DNA of 13,667 nucleotides from a bacterium (GTDB taxonomy: Bacteria > AUK180). Location: NCBI GenBank assembly GCA_021162505.1, contig JAGGYO010000109.1, positions 1-13,667 on the forward strand. Direction: 5' to 3'. Shown here piece by piece: positions 1 to 7,579 of the stretch. A program made the position numbers and the translations under genes. Under the pieces are notes generated by a model. That model was not told the DNA's origin. It did not search any database and saw only the letters and a list, made by a program, of their open reading frames with translations. The number at the start of each line of letters is the position of its first letter. Positions within the stretch are counted from its first letter, which is position 1.

Positions 1-441
1 AAGATCATCCGCTAATGCAGAAACACCTTCATCAATACGGTTAAAATCATATATTTTTGCGGTTTTTGCCCAAACGATCTTAGCATTTTCAATACTTACC
101 ATTCGAATAGATAGAATATAAGCATCCTCCAATTTCCCTAATGTCCCGATGATCATGCTATTAACGCCAAGTATTCTACCGATTTGAACAGCACATGCTT
201 CAGAATTACACCCCAATGATTGTTGAAGGTTCTGCTCTTTAAGAATCTGCTGCATAGATGCTCTGTCAACAACGGTAAAAAGATGTTTTCCAAAAAGTAT
301 ATCTCTGAAAAGATCTGTAACAATACTTACGCTATTTGCATCAACACCCTTCGGTTTAAAATCCATGATAGCTATCGTATGAGCGGCATACATAGAAATA
401 AATGACAAAATTATTACTAAAGCGAAAAAACTCCTCTTCAT
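1..441 (-). CDS. CsgG-like secreted protein, partial (C-terminus outside window)
   Basis: Reading leftward from an ATG at 439-441, the frame is open for 147 codons to the window edge, so the C-terminus is missing. Residues 1-20 look like a signal peptide: a basic MKRS start, a hydrophobic core, then a small-residue end around A19-A20. The mature part begins with a strand of the type TIAIMDF and continues through LFTVVDRASMQQILKEQ, GCNSEAC, a segment containing IIGTLGKL, and ILSIRMV. This is the pattern of the CsgG/HfaB/FlgO-related family of periplasmic or outer-membrane-associated proteins, whose domain starts with an 'xIAVxDF' strand. The cysteines C78 and C83 could form a disulfide after export. 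An AGGAG ribosome-binding site lies just upstream (447-451 on the plus strand). It is divergent from xpt, with its own promoter. Family membership is fairly safe; the exact role (envelope assembly, lipoprotein partner) is unknown. Confidence 0.8.
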   Translation of the reverse strand, partial: MKRSFFALVIILSFISMYAAHTIAIMDFKPKGVDANSVSIVTDLFRDILFGKHLFTVVDRASMQQILKEQNLQQSLGCNSEACAVQIGRILGVNSMIIGTLGKLEDAYILSIRMVSIENAKIVWAKTAKIYDFNRIDEGVSALADDL

Positions 442-462
442 CTTAATCTCCTATTATACAAA

Positions 463-491
463 ATGATAATAAATTTTTAATAAAAAGTCAA
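463..491 (-). promoter_or_regulatory. Sigma-70-type promoter for the CsgG-like gene
   Basis: On the minus strand TTGACT (486-491) is followed after 17 bp by TATCAT (463-468). That is five of six consensus bases in each hexamer with ideal spacing. Transcription would start about 15-20 nt before the ATG. A second TATAAT-like hexamer lies closer to the start (plus-strand ATTATA, 452-457) but has no good -35 partner. Confidence 0.5.
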
Positions 492-498
492 CTTTTTT

Positions 499-526
499 TT
501 GAAAAGGAATAAAATTATTATATAAT
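499..526 (+). promoter_or_regulatory. Sigma-70-type promoter for xpt
   Basis: TTGAAA (499-504), a 16 bp spacer and a perfect TATAAT (521-526) stand directly before xpt. The start point would fall near 533, beside the AAGGAG ribosome-binding site (533-538), which leaves only about a ten-base leader. There is no room for a purine riboswitch of the kind found before Bacillus xpt. Confidence 0.55.
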
Positions 527-543
527 GTGAAAAAGGAGAACCT

Positions 544-1140
544 ATGAAAATTTTAAAGGAACGGATCTTAAAGGATGGGATGGTTATCGAGAATGGAGAT
601 ATTTTAAAGGTAGATTCATTTATTGACCATCAGGTAGATGTAGCACTTATTGATAAAATAGCAAAAAATATTATCGAACATTTGAAAAATAAGAATCTCC
701 TAGGTAAAATAAATAAGATCATCACCATTGAAACATCGGGTATTGTATTAGGTACATTAATGGCTGATAAAATGCAGGTGCCGTTGGTTTATGCCAGGAA
801 AAAAGTACCCATTACCTTAATTGAACCCCTCTATTCAAGAAAGATCGTATCTCCCACTAAGAAAAATGGTGTTGAGATCGTGGTCTCCTCCAAATATCTT
901 AAAGAGGATGATTCCGTTTATGTTGTGGATGATTTTCTCGCAACAGGTGTAACTTCTTTAGCGCTTATGGAGATAATGAAAAGTGCAGGGGCAAATATTA
1001 TCGGATTTGCATCTATTATTGAGAACTCTTTTTTACAGGGAAGAGAGCTCCTAAAGGAAAAATTCCCCGACATTGATATCTATGCTTGTGTGCGAATAAA
1101 AGAAATGCACGATAGTGGAGAAATAATTTTTTATGATTAA
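544..1140 (+). CDS. xpt: Xanthine phosphoribosyltransferase
   Basis: Transfers the phosphoribosyl group of PRPP to xanthine, giving XMP for purine salvage in the cytoplasm. The 198-residue protein matches the Bacillus-type Xpt layout along its length: an N-terminal VDSF-x-DHQVD segment, TIETSGI near residue 62, a YARKK segment, the PRPP-binding loop VVDDFLATG at 127-135, and IENSFLQGRE near 160. Length equals the family norm (about 190-200). The start has AAGGAG five bases upstream. The stop overlaps the ATG of the following reductase by 8 bp, so the two are translationally coupled. A related adenine or guanine PRTase is less likely, because the DHQVD and IENSF signatures are typical of Xpt. 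Confidence 0.88.
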   Translation: MKILKERILKDGMVIENGDILKVDSFIDHQVDVALIDKIAKNIIEHLKNKNLLGKINKIITIETSGIVLGTLMADKMQVPLVYARKKVPITLIEPLYSRKIVSPTKKNGVEIVVSSKYLKEDDSVYVVDDFLATGVTSLALMEIMKSAGANIIGFASIIENSFLQGRELLKEKFPDIDIYACVRIKEMHDSGEIIFYD

Positions 1141-2416
1141 GAATTTTGTTATTATTGGCGGAAATGCCGCAGGGCTTTCTGCTGCATCACAGGTCAAAAG
1201 AATAGATAAAGAACATAATATTACTGTTTTGGAAAAGAAGGACTATATATCCTATTCCACTTGCAGCATACCTTTCATATTGAGAGATGAAATACACTCT
1301 CCGGAGGATATTATTCTTTACACTCCCGAGGAGTTCAAAACCAAACGAGGAATAAATATTATCACAAATGCAAATGTTTTTAATGTCGAGCCATTAAAAA
1401 GAGAAGTTCATTATAAGAAAAACAATAGTTCTGAAATTATACACTATGATAAGTTGATCATTGCTACCGGAGCGGCATACATTACATTTCCTTCGGGAGT
1501 GAAGCATTTTACCCCGGCAATGGAAAGTTATTTTGAGGCAAAAGCCCTTATTGATGACGGTAATATCAAAGATGTAGCGGTCATCGGTGGCGGATTTACG
1601 GGTGTTGAAACAGCATATGAACTTTCCCAAAAAGGTGTCAAGGTTAATTTAATTGAGTTTAAGAAGCATCTTTTACCAAGTTTTTCCATTCTACCGGGAA
1701 AAGATCTGAATTTCTTTTTAAAAAAGCAAGGTATAAATGTACTTGAAAGTACGGAATACTTCCCTGAAATACTTGATAATACTATCAAAACAAGCAAGGG
1801 AATATTGAATATTGATGCTGTTTTTTTTACTGCGGGACTTAAACCCAACACTGATTTCATTAATAATATCGATAAATTGGCAAATGGAGCGATAAAGGTC
1901 AATCAAAGAGGAGAAACCTCAATATCCAATATTTATGCCGGAGGAGATTGCGCAAATTATATATTCAATATTACCAAAAAGCCGATTTATGCTCCTTTGG
2001 GGACCTATGCCAATAGAATTGGCAGGTTGATCGGTAAGGTTGCCTGCGGAGCGTTTGAACCGGGAATGCTTGTAAATAATTCACAGGTCCTCAAACTCGG
2101 AAATTTCTATATGGGAAAAAGCGGATCGAATGACAAGGAATTAAAATATAATAAAATAGTGTTCAGTAATGCTCCAAAGATATCGGGAAATAACGGGAAA
2201 GTAAATATTGTTTTATATGCCGACGAAAATAGCATTTTAAAAGGTGGTGAAATTTGGGGTAATGCTCCTATTTTAAGACACTTGAATCTTATTAGCGCTT
2301 TTATCAATAAACCATTATTAGAACTTTATCAAACCGATATCCCATATACTCCAACAATCAATCATACATGGGACGGCATTACCATTGCCGCCTATGAGTT
2401 AATGAAAAAAATTTAA
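1133..2416 (+). CDS. FAD-dependent pyridine nucleotide-disulfide oxidoreductase (CoA-disulfide reductase / NADH oxidase family)
   Basis: A 427-residue flavoprotein of the group that reduces CoA-disulfide or related low-molecular-weight disulfides, or oxygen, with NAD(P)H. The N-terminal FAD dinucleotide fold starts at residues 5-20 (IIGGNAAGLSAASQ). The single redox cysteine is C44 within SYSTCSIPF, the position and context of the active-site cysteine in CoA-disulfide reductase and NADH oxidase/peroxidase. There is no CxxxxC pair as in glutathione reductase. A second Rossmann motif, GGGFTGVE (152-159), precedes a strand ending in Glu (NLIEF), which suggests NADH over NADPH. YAGGDC (268-273) is the second FAD contact. 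The C-terminal dimerisation domain follows; no rhodanese domain is fused. The gene is coupled to xpt by an 8 bp overlap. Family assignment is sure; the substrate is not. Confidence 0.88.
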   Translation: MIKNFVIIGGNAAGLSAASQVKRIDKEHNITVLEKKDYISYSTCSIPFILRDEIHSPEDIILYTPEEFKTKRGINIITNANVFNVEPLKREVHYKKNNSSEIIHYDKLIIATGAAYITFPSGVKHFTPAMESYFEAKALIDDGNIKDVAVIGGGFTGVETAYELSQKGVKVNLIEFKKHLLPSFSILPGKDLNFFLKKQGINVLESTEYFPEILDNTIKTSKGILNIDAVFFTAGLKPNTDFINNIDKLANGAIKVNQRGETSISNIYAGGDCANYIFNITKKPIYAPLGTYANRIGRLIGKVACGAFEPGMLVNNSQVLKLGNFYMGKSGSNDKELKYNKIVFSNAPKISGNNGKVNIVLYADENSILKGGEIWGNAPILRHLNLISAFINKPLLELYQTDIPYTPTINHTWDGITIAAYELMKKI

Positions 2417-2483
2417 TGTAAGATTTTAAAATTCATATAATTCGTGTAATTAGTGATTAATCTATTTCTTTTCTTTTTATAGA

Positions 2484-3086
2484 TTATTGATTAAAAATAT
2501 CTTTTGGATAATATATATACAATTTTTCAAGAAATGATTTGTTCTTTCTAAAGAGCTCTTCTTTGGCTTGTGAATTTTTTATATCAAAGAGAGAGTAGAA
2601 AATTATTATTTCATTTTTCTCGGGTTCTACTGCTAAATGTTTAGAAATGTTAATGATAGGAGAAGAAAATCTTTTATCAAATATATTATTATTCTCCACA
2701 TTTGAAAAGTCCAAAGATCCAATTGAGAGATCTACTTCATTTTTTTCAAACTCATCATTAACATAAAAGGAGAAATTCTCATCATTTAAGTATTTGTATA
2801 AAAAGAACAAAAGAAATTTAAAATCTAAAATGCTTTTGCCATTACTTATTTCTTCAAAATCTTTTATTCGGTGTTCGAATAATTTTTCTTCAATAGGATT
2901 GGGGATAATGTCTTTAAAGTTCTTCTTAAAAACTTGAGTATTATTATTTTTCATATCCACATTTAATTTGAAAATAGTATTTCCAGGCAGAGTAATATTG
3001 AATGGATCAAAATATAACTGAAGTGATCCAAGATTCTTGTTAAGCTTGAAAATTGAATAAGTCCTCAACAAATTGTTTATTCTCAT
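2484..3086 (-). CDS. Hypothetical protein, very AT-rich
   Basis: I do not recognise this protein. From the ATG at 3084-3086 it has 200 residues, rich in Lys, Asn, Phe, Ile and Glu. It has no signal peptide, no clear membrane span and no cysteine motif. A helical stretch (around ILDFKFLLFFLYKYL) is followed by an acidic part, a strand-like segment NEIIIFYSLFD and a basic helix at the end. The order 'helix, short loops, SSP..., hydrophobic strand ending in D' recalls the second half of von Willebrand A/DUF58-like domains, but the metal-binding DxSxS motif is absent, so I give this little weight. No Shine-Dalgarno sequence precedes the ATG. A GTG at 3140 would add 18 residues but also lacks one. 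A possible -10 (TATACT, minus strand, 3128-3133) would favour the shorter form. It stands alone, convergent with the reductase and divergent from the cyclase gene. Confidence 0.5.
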   Translation of the reverse strand: MRINNLLRTYSIFKLNKNLGSLQLYFDPFNITLPGNTIFKLNVDMKNNNTQVFKKNFKDIIPNPIEEKLFEHRIKDFEEISNGKSILDFKFLLFFLYKYLNDENFSFYVNDEFEKNEVDLSIGSLDFSNVENNNIFDKRFSSPIINISKHLAVEPEKNEIIIFYSLFDIKNSQAKEELFRKNKSFLEKLYIYYPKDIFNQ

Positions 3087-3300
3087 ACTTAATAATGTGC
3101 AATTTTTGTGCCGGAATATAGGTGGCGAGTATAAATACACTTACGCAATCATAAGTTTTAAAATTATTTTATTTTTTAAAAAATTGCATAAAAACTTTAC
3201 ACTTTTTAAATATTGGTCTTGTATTCATTTCCCAAACAGATTATTATACTACACAATATTTTCATAAGTGAAATAAGTAAAACACCACTCATTTTTTTAC

Positions 3301-3329
3301 TTGATTTTTGATAATATTTATTATATAAT
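3301..3329 (+). promoter_or_regulatory. Sigma-70-type promoter for the cyclase-ATPase-TPR gene
   Basis: TTGATT (3301-3306), a 17 bp spacer and a perfect TATAAT (3324-3329). The 13 bases around the -10 (3318-3330) are identical to those around the xpt -10 (515-527). The transcript would start near 3336, leaving about 14 bases before the TTG start codon. Confidence 0.5.
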
Positions 3330-3349
3330 GAACGAAGAAGAGATTTATA

Positions 3350-6300
3350 TTGAAAAAATGTTCTAAATGCGATTTTGAAAATCCTGATTTTATGAAGTTT
3401 TGCGGTAATTGCGGGCAAGCACTTGAAGAAGAAGAACCATTTGCAGAACTCAGAGAGATCGCCATAATTTTTGGTGATATGGTAAATTTTACAAAGTTCA
3501 GTGAGAATAAAACCCCCGAACAGGTTAATGATACATTGAATAGGTACTGGAAACTTTTGGCGGAGATCGTAAAAAAATATGATTGTCATATCGATAAATA
3601 TTTGGGTGACGGAGTATTAGTACTTTGCGGTTATCCTAGGGCACATGAAAATGATTGCGAACGGGCTATATTGATCACAGATGAGTTCATTCAAGGAAAG
3701 CGGGGACTCAATTATTTAACAAAGAGCAATATACAATTCCGTTTCGGGATCCATTATGGGAAGGTTTATGCCGGTGCGGTTGGTGGTGGAAATTATACAC
3801 AAGACAGCGTTATGGGAGATACGGTAAATACAGCTGAAAGAATTCAGGAAAAAGCAGAAAGCGATACTATTTATATTTCAAAAGATGTTTTCAATCTTGT
3901 AAAAGGTCTCTTTTATTTTGAGGAAAAGGGAAATTTCAATTTCAAGGGAAAAATAAACAAACTTGACCTTTATAAATTTATTTATAAGGAAAAGACAAGA
4001 GGCAAGATTAGGGGAATTGAATCACTCCACATTCCAATGATAGGAAGAGATAGAGAATTAAACGGATTAATAGATAATTTTAATATTTCATTGAAAGAAA
4101 ATATTCCCTTTATTGAGCTCATATCCGGTGAAGCAGGAATCGGAAAAAGCCGATTACTCAACGAGTTTTTGGGTACCATTGAACAAAAACATAAAGATAG
4201 AATCCTTGCCTTGAAAGGCAGGTGTCTCCCCTATGGTGAGAAATTCAGTAATTGGCCCATAATGGAATTAATAAGAAATATATTCGAGCTCAAGGAAAGT
4301 GATGATTTCAATATGATCATATCCAAGATACGCGGGTATTTGATTAGTGAATTCGGTGATTTGAAAATTGGATACATAGATGCGTTAGATATTATTCTTC
4401 ACTTTTTAGGATTAAAAGAAATGGATATGGAACCTAAAAAAATGAGGAACCAATTGCTTACAATAATGGAAAACATTTTGCAGAAAATACAGATAAAAAA
4501 TAAATTGGTGATAATCATAGAAGATTTTCACTGGATAGATATCTCTTCCTTGGAATTTTTAAAAAATATCCTAAAAAGGATCCGAAATTCCTCATCCTTC
4601 GTTTTACTTATAACTAGACCAGAGTACAGGGAGCGTGATGTATTGAAAACCTTTATAAACTCACTTGAAAAAGAAAGAACGCAAACCATTGAACTCAAAC
4701 CCTTGAAAAAAAAGGACTCTAGAAAGATCATTGAACTTCTTTTGGAAATTGAAAAATTACCATCCTATTTAAAAGATCTGATAGTTGAACATAGTGAAGG
4801 GAATCCCTTCTATACCGAAGAGATCATAAAGACGCTTATTGATAAGGGAACATTAATTCCCAAGGGCGATCACTGGGAAGCAACTAAAGTAATCGAGGAT
4901 GTTGATATCCCTAAAAGCGTAAATGCTGTTATTCAAGCAAGGATCGATGCACTTTCCATAGAAGAAAAAAAACTTTTGCAAAGCGCATCTGTGATCGGGT
5001 ATACCTTTGATGAAAGTATTATAAGAGATATTTTTCCAAAATTCCATAAGGAAAAATTGGATGATCTATTAGAAAGAAATCTTTTAGAAAGGGATGTTGA
5101 AAAACTTGCGGGGGCGACAAATAAATATAAATTTAAACATATTCTCATTCAGGAGGTAACATATGGCTCCATTCTTCATAAGATCCGCCGAGAATTACAT
5201 AATAAGATTGCAAGCTGGATCGAGGAAAATCTAAAAGAGAATATCGCATCTCATTATAATCTCCTTGCATATCACTTTGAGAAGGCGCAGAAGATAGATA
5301 AAGCCATATATTATTATAATGCCTCTGCAAAGTTAGCTCAGGAGAATTTCGCTTTAGCGGAAGCTGAATCCATTTATAAGAAGATAATAAAGTTGGCAAA
5401 AACAACAACAGGAATTGCGACTGCCTTCATAAGAAATGTAAATACGGAGCTGGGAAATATCTATTCGCATATTGGAGAAAATAAAAAAGCCCTGAATTAT
5501 TATAATGAGATCCTGCAAAACAGCAAAGATGAAAGCGAAAAATTTTCTTTGAACAAATCCATTGGAGAGGTTTATCAAAGAATGGCAAATTATGAAAAAG
5601 CCCTGGAATATTTTAATAATTTAAAGAAATTGACAGGCGAGAATGATCTCAAAGATCAGATCTCAATAAATATCTCAATTGCCTGGGTAAAATACCTGCA
5701 GGGAGACATCAATAAAATGGGAGAGATCTTGACGGATAGCATAAAGAAAGTAAATGAGAGCAAAGATAAAGGCAAAGAAAAGATCAATCCGCGGATCTTC
5801 AATTTAATGGCTATCTATTATTCACACAAGGGAAATACTAAAAGATCTACTGAATACTATTTGAAAGCAATGGAACATTATAAAAAAAGCAATGATATCG
5901 GTGGTATGGGAGTTATATACAATAATCTTGCAGGAAATTACTCTCAAATGGGAAATTATAAAATGTCACTTGAAGCATATAAAAAAAGCTTGGATATCGC
6001 TGAAAAAACGGGAGAGAATCTTTCAAAAGCTATCTCTCTTTATAATATTGGAGAAATTTATGGCTCACTATTTATACTAGATAAAGCAGAAGAATATTTG
6101 AATAGATACATAGAACTGAATAAGATCATTGATAATAATCTTGGCTTCGGATACGGGTATATGGGACTTGCAACGATATTTGAGAAGAAGGATGATCTAA
6201 AAAAAGCCGAAGAATACGCAAAACGATCAACGGATACATTTCATAATTTAGGCAGTAAGGATTTGGAGGATGCTGCAAAAAGCGTACTTGCCAAAATTTA

Positions 6301-6643
6301 TATTTTAGAAAATAAAAAAAGCGATGCTAAATTACTTATAGCTGATTTGGAAAAAAAGTGGGGAGAGGATAATGAAAGCATATTATTATTGAAAGGTATA
6401 TTTCATGGAGAAAGTAATAATTTTAATAAATCCCTTGAATATTTTAATAAATTGGAAAAGCTATATGATAATGAAGAAAATAATGAATCATTGCTTGATA
6501 CGCTAAGATATAAGATAATCTATTCAAATGACAAGAAAGAAAAAGCAGAGAGCAGGGAAAAATTACATTCTTTGATAAATGAAATGCTGGTTAATATTTC
6601 CGATGAAGCAATAGAGAGTTTTATAAATTTTTATAAGGTATAA
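3350..6643 (+). CDS. Zinc ribbon / class III nucleotide cyclase / AAA ATPase / TPR signalling protein
   Basis: A 1097-residue multidomain regulator. Residues 4-21 are a zinc ribbon (CSKC then CGNC). Residues about 35-215 are a class III cyclase: metal-binding aspartates D43 (FGDMVNF) and D87 (KYLGDG), purine-contacting K83, and transition-state residues N160 and R164 (VNTAER). It should therefore be active in making cAMP or cGMP. S153 takes the second base-recognition position, where Asp or Thr is usual. An AAA/STAND-like ATPase follows (about 222-500) with Walker A GEAGIGKS (260-267) and Walker B-like IIIEDFHWID (388-397). From about 630 to 1060 there are roughly ten TPRs (for example GNIYSHIGENKKALNYYNE), likely a protein-binding or sensing scaffold. 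No membrane span is seen, so it is cytoplasmic. The TTG at 3350 is the only start that keeps the first CxxC: a stop lies in frame at 3329-3331 and the next ATG is codon 15. The ribosome site is only a weak purine run (3334-3343). It is transcribed alone. Confidence 0.9.
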   Translation: MKKCSKCDFENPDFMKFCGNCGQALEEEEPFAELREIAIIFGDMVNFTKFSENKTPEQVNDTLNRYWKLLAEIVKKYDCHIDKYLGDGVLVLCGYPRAHENDCERAILITDEFIQGKRGLNYLTKSNIQFRFGIHYGKVYAGAVGGGNYTQDSVMGDTVNTAERIQEKAESDTIYISKDVFNLVKGLFYFEEKGNFNFKGKINKLDLYKFIYKEKTRGKIRGIESLHIPMIGRDRELNGLIDNFNISLKENIPFIELISGEAGIGKSRLLNEFLGTIEQKHKDRILALKGRCLPYGEKFSNWPIMELIRNIFELKESDDFNMIISKIRGYLISEFGDLKIGYIDALDIILHFLGLKEMDMEPKKMRNQLLTIMENILQKIQIKNKLVIIIEDFHWIDISSLEFLKNILKRIRNSSSFVLLITRPEYRERDVLKTFINSLEKERTQTIELKPLKKKDSRKIIELLLEIEKLPSYLKDLIVEHSEGNPFYTEEIIKTLIDKGTLIPKGDHWEATKVIEDVDIPKSVNAVIQARIDALSIEEKKLLQSASVIGYTFDESIIRDIFPKFHKEKLDDLLERNLLERDVEKLAGATNKYKFKHILIQEVTYGSILHKIRRELHNKIASWIEENLKENIASHYNLLAYHFEKAQKIDKAIYYYNASAKLAQENFALAEAESIYKKIIKLAKTTTGIATAFIRNVNTELGNIYSHIGENKKALNYYNEILQNSKDESEKFSLNKSIGEVYQRMANYEKALEYFNNLKKLTGENDLKDQISINISIAWVKYLQGDINKMGEILTDSIKKVNESKDKGKEKINPRIFNLMAIYYSHKGNTKRSTEYYLKAMEHYKKSNDIGGMGVIYNNLAGNYSQMGNYKMSLEAYKKSLDIAEKTGENLSKAISLYNIGEIYGSLFILDKAEEYLNRYIELNKIIDNNLGFGYGYMGLATIFEKKDDLKKAEEYAKRSTDTFHNLGSKDLEDAAKSVLAKIYILENKKSDAKLLIADLEKKWGEDNESILLLKGIFHGESNNFNKSLEYFNKLEKLYDNEENNESLLDTLRYKIIYSNDKKEKAESREKLHSLINEMLVNISDEAIESFINFYKV

Positions 6644-6658
6644 ATTATATTTTTTAAC

Positions 6659-6687
6659 TTGAAAATAAGTGAAAAATATTCTATAAT
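6659..6687 (+). promoter_or_regulatory. Promoter of the por-mgl-mnmA operon
   Basis: TTGAAA (6659-6664), a 17 bp spacer and TATAAT (6682-6687), the best promoter in the window. It starts 15 bases after the cyclase stop, with initiation expected near 6694, about 20 bases before the porC ATG. No other promoter of similar quality was seen before 13154. Confidence 0.65.
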
Positions 6688-6701
6688 AATACTTATTTTA
6701 C

Positions 6702-6707
6702 GGAGGT
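6702..6707 (+). promoter_or_regulatory. Shine-Dalgarno site fixing the porC start
   Basis: GGAGGT lies eight bases before the ATG at 6716. An in-frame upstream TTG at 6659 would add 19 residues, but it lies inside the -35 element and has no ribosome site, so 6716 is the start. Confidence 0.8.
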
Positions 6708-6715
6708 TAAATACC

Positions 6716-7291
6716 ATGAAGAACATATTTGAGATCACGTGGTACGGCAGAGGTGGATTGGGAGCTAAAACAGGTGCAATTCTCCTTGCAGATGCTGCAA
6801 TTACTGCCAACAAATTTGTACAGGCATTCCCTGAATACGGTCCTGAAAGACAAGGTGCACCAATAAAGGTGTATAATCGTATATCAGATGATCCTGTAAG
6901 GGTCCATACTGCTATTACAAATCCTGATTTTATTATCGTCATTGATCCTTCTCTTATTGAGAGTATTGATTTTGAAGAAGAATTAAAGGATGGCGGGAAA
7001 ATTTTGATCAATACGGACAAAACACCGGAGGAGATCAAAACAAAAATGAAACTAGGTTCAAAGGATGCCAATATATATACCATTGATGCTACCGGAATTT
7101 CCATTAAATTCCTTGGTAAAAATATCCCTAATATTCCAATTCTTGGAGCATTTAGTGATATTACAAAAATGATCGAGATCGGAGAGATAAAGAAACATCT
7201 TCATGAAAAACTTATCACAAAATACGGTCAGGATATCATTGACAAGAATATTCAAGCATTGGAAGCTGCATATTCGGAGGTCAAACAATGA
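6716..7291 (+). CDS. porC: Pyruvate/2-oxoacid:ferredoxin oxidoreductase, gamma subunit
   Basis: Gamma subunit of the four-subunit enzyme that splits pyruvate (or a related 2-oxoacid) with CoA to acyl-CoA, CO2 and reduced ferredoxin; it can also run in the direction of synthesis. The 191 residues begin with the family signature YGRGGLGA (10-17) and contain PEYGPERQGAP (39-49), which is typical of PorC. A Rossmann-like part holds 'FIIVIDPSL', and the C-terminal helix follows. It is the first gene of the operon and overlaps porD by 4 bp. The order gamma-delta-alpha-beta is the standard one for thermophilic and anaerobic Por enzymes. Subunit identity is certain; pyruvate rather than 2-oxoisovalerate as the main substrate is likely but not proven by sequence alone. 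Confidence 0.94.
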   Translation: MKNIFEITWYGRGGLGAKTGAILLADAAITANKFVQAFPEYGPERQGAPIKVYNRISDDPVRVHTAITNPDFIIVIDPSLIESIDFEEELKDGGKILINTDKTPEEIKTKMKLGSKDANIYTIDATGISIKFLGKNIPNIPILGAFSDITKMIEIGEIKKHLHEKLITKYGQDIIDKNIQALEAAYSEVKQ

Positions 7292-7578
7292 GCAAAGAAA
7301 TAAAAAAAGGTTGGAAAGAAATACCTATAGGCGGACTTCTTCTTGATGCAGGGAATTCCAGAGAATATGAAACGGGAACATGGAGAACATTTAAACCTAT
7401 TCATAATGCAGAAAAATGTATAAATTGCTATTTTTGTTGGGAATTTTGCCCGGATAATTCCATTTTGATCAAAGATGATAAAGTCGTTGGAATGAATTAT
7501 TTCCAGTGTAAAGGTTGCGGTGTTTGTGCCGCAGTATGCCCCACAAAAGCCATTGAAATGGTAAAAGAGGAGAAATAA
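7288..7578 (+). CDS. porD: Pyruvate/2-oxoacid:ferredoxin oxidoreductase, delta (ferredoxin) subunit
   Basis: A 96-residue two-cluster ferredoxin subunit that carries electrons from the TPP site towards external ferredoxin. The N-terminal segment with GWKEIPIGG and TGTWR is the PorD-specific extension. Two [4Fe-4S] motifs follow: C44-x2-C47-x2-C50-x3-C54-P and C74-x2-C77-x2-C80-x3-C84-P, both complete. The start overlaps the porC stop (ATGA), with GGAGGT at 7276-7281 six bases upstream. The length is at the family norm (about 95-105). Confidence 0.95.
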   Translation: MSKEIKKGWKEIPIGGLLLDAGNSREYETGTWRTFKPIHNAEKCINCYFCWEFCPDNSILIKDDKVVGMNYFQCKGCGVCAAVCPTKAIEMVKEEK

Positions 7579-7579
7579 A

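Noticed and set aside
220..405. Plus-strand open frame of 61 codons
   Set aside because: It lies antisense inside the CsgG-like gene, which has a signal peptide, a ribosome site and a family match; the plus-strand peptide looks like nothing coherent.
463..543. Purine riboswitch before xpt
   Set aside because: The space holds two promoters and about a ten-base leader; no conserved aptamer bases are present.
2458..2486. Inverted repeat TAATCTAT / ATAGATTA between convergent genes, a possible two-way terminator
   Set aside because: Only eight A/T-heavy pairs with a 13-base loop and no clear U-run; too weak in such AT-rich DNA.
3328..3366. Small frame ATG AAC GAA ... (12 codons) before and into the cyclase gene
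   Set aside because: Its ATG overlaps the -10 element, so it would not be transcribed from that promoter, and the cyclase zinc ribbon requires the TTG at 3350 in another frame.
5145..5408. Minus-strand open frame of 87 codons
   Set aside because: Antisense to the TPR part of the cyclase protein, with no ribosome site or recognisable domain.
6659..6715. Upstream extension of porC from a TTG
   Set aside because: The extra 19 residues fall within the promoter, have no ribosome site and are not part of the PorC family; the ATG at 6716 has GGAGGT before it.
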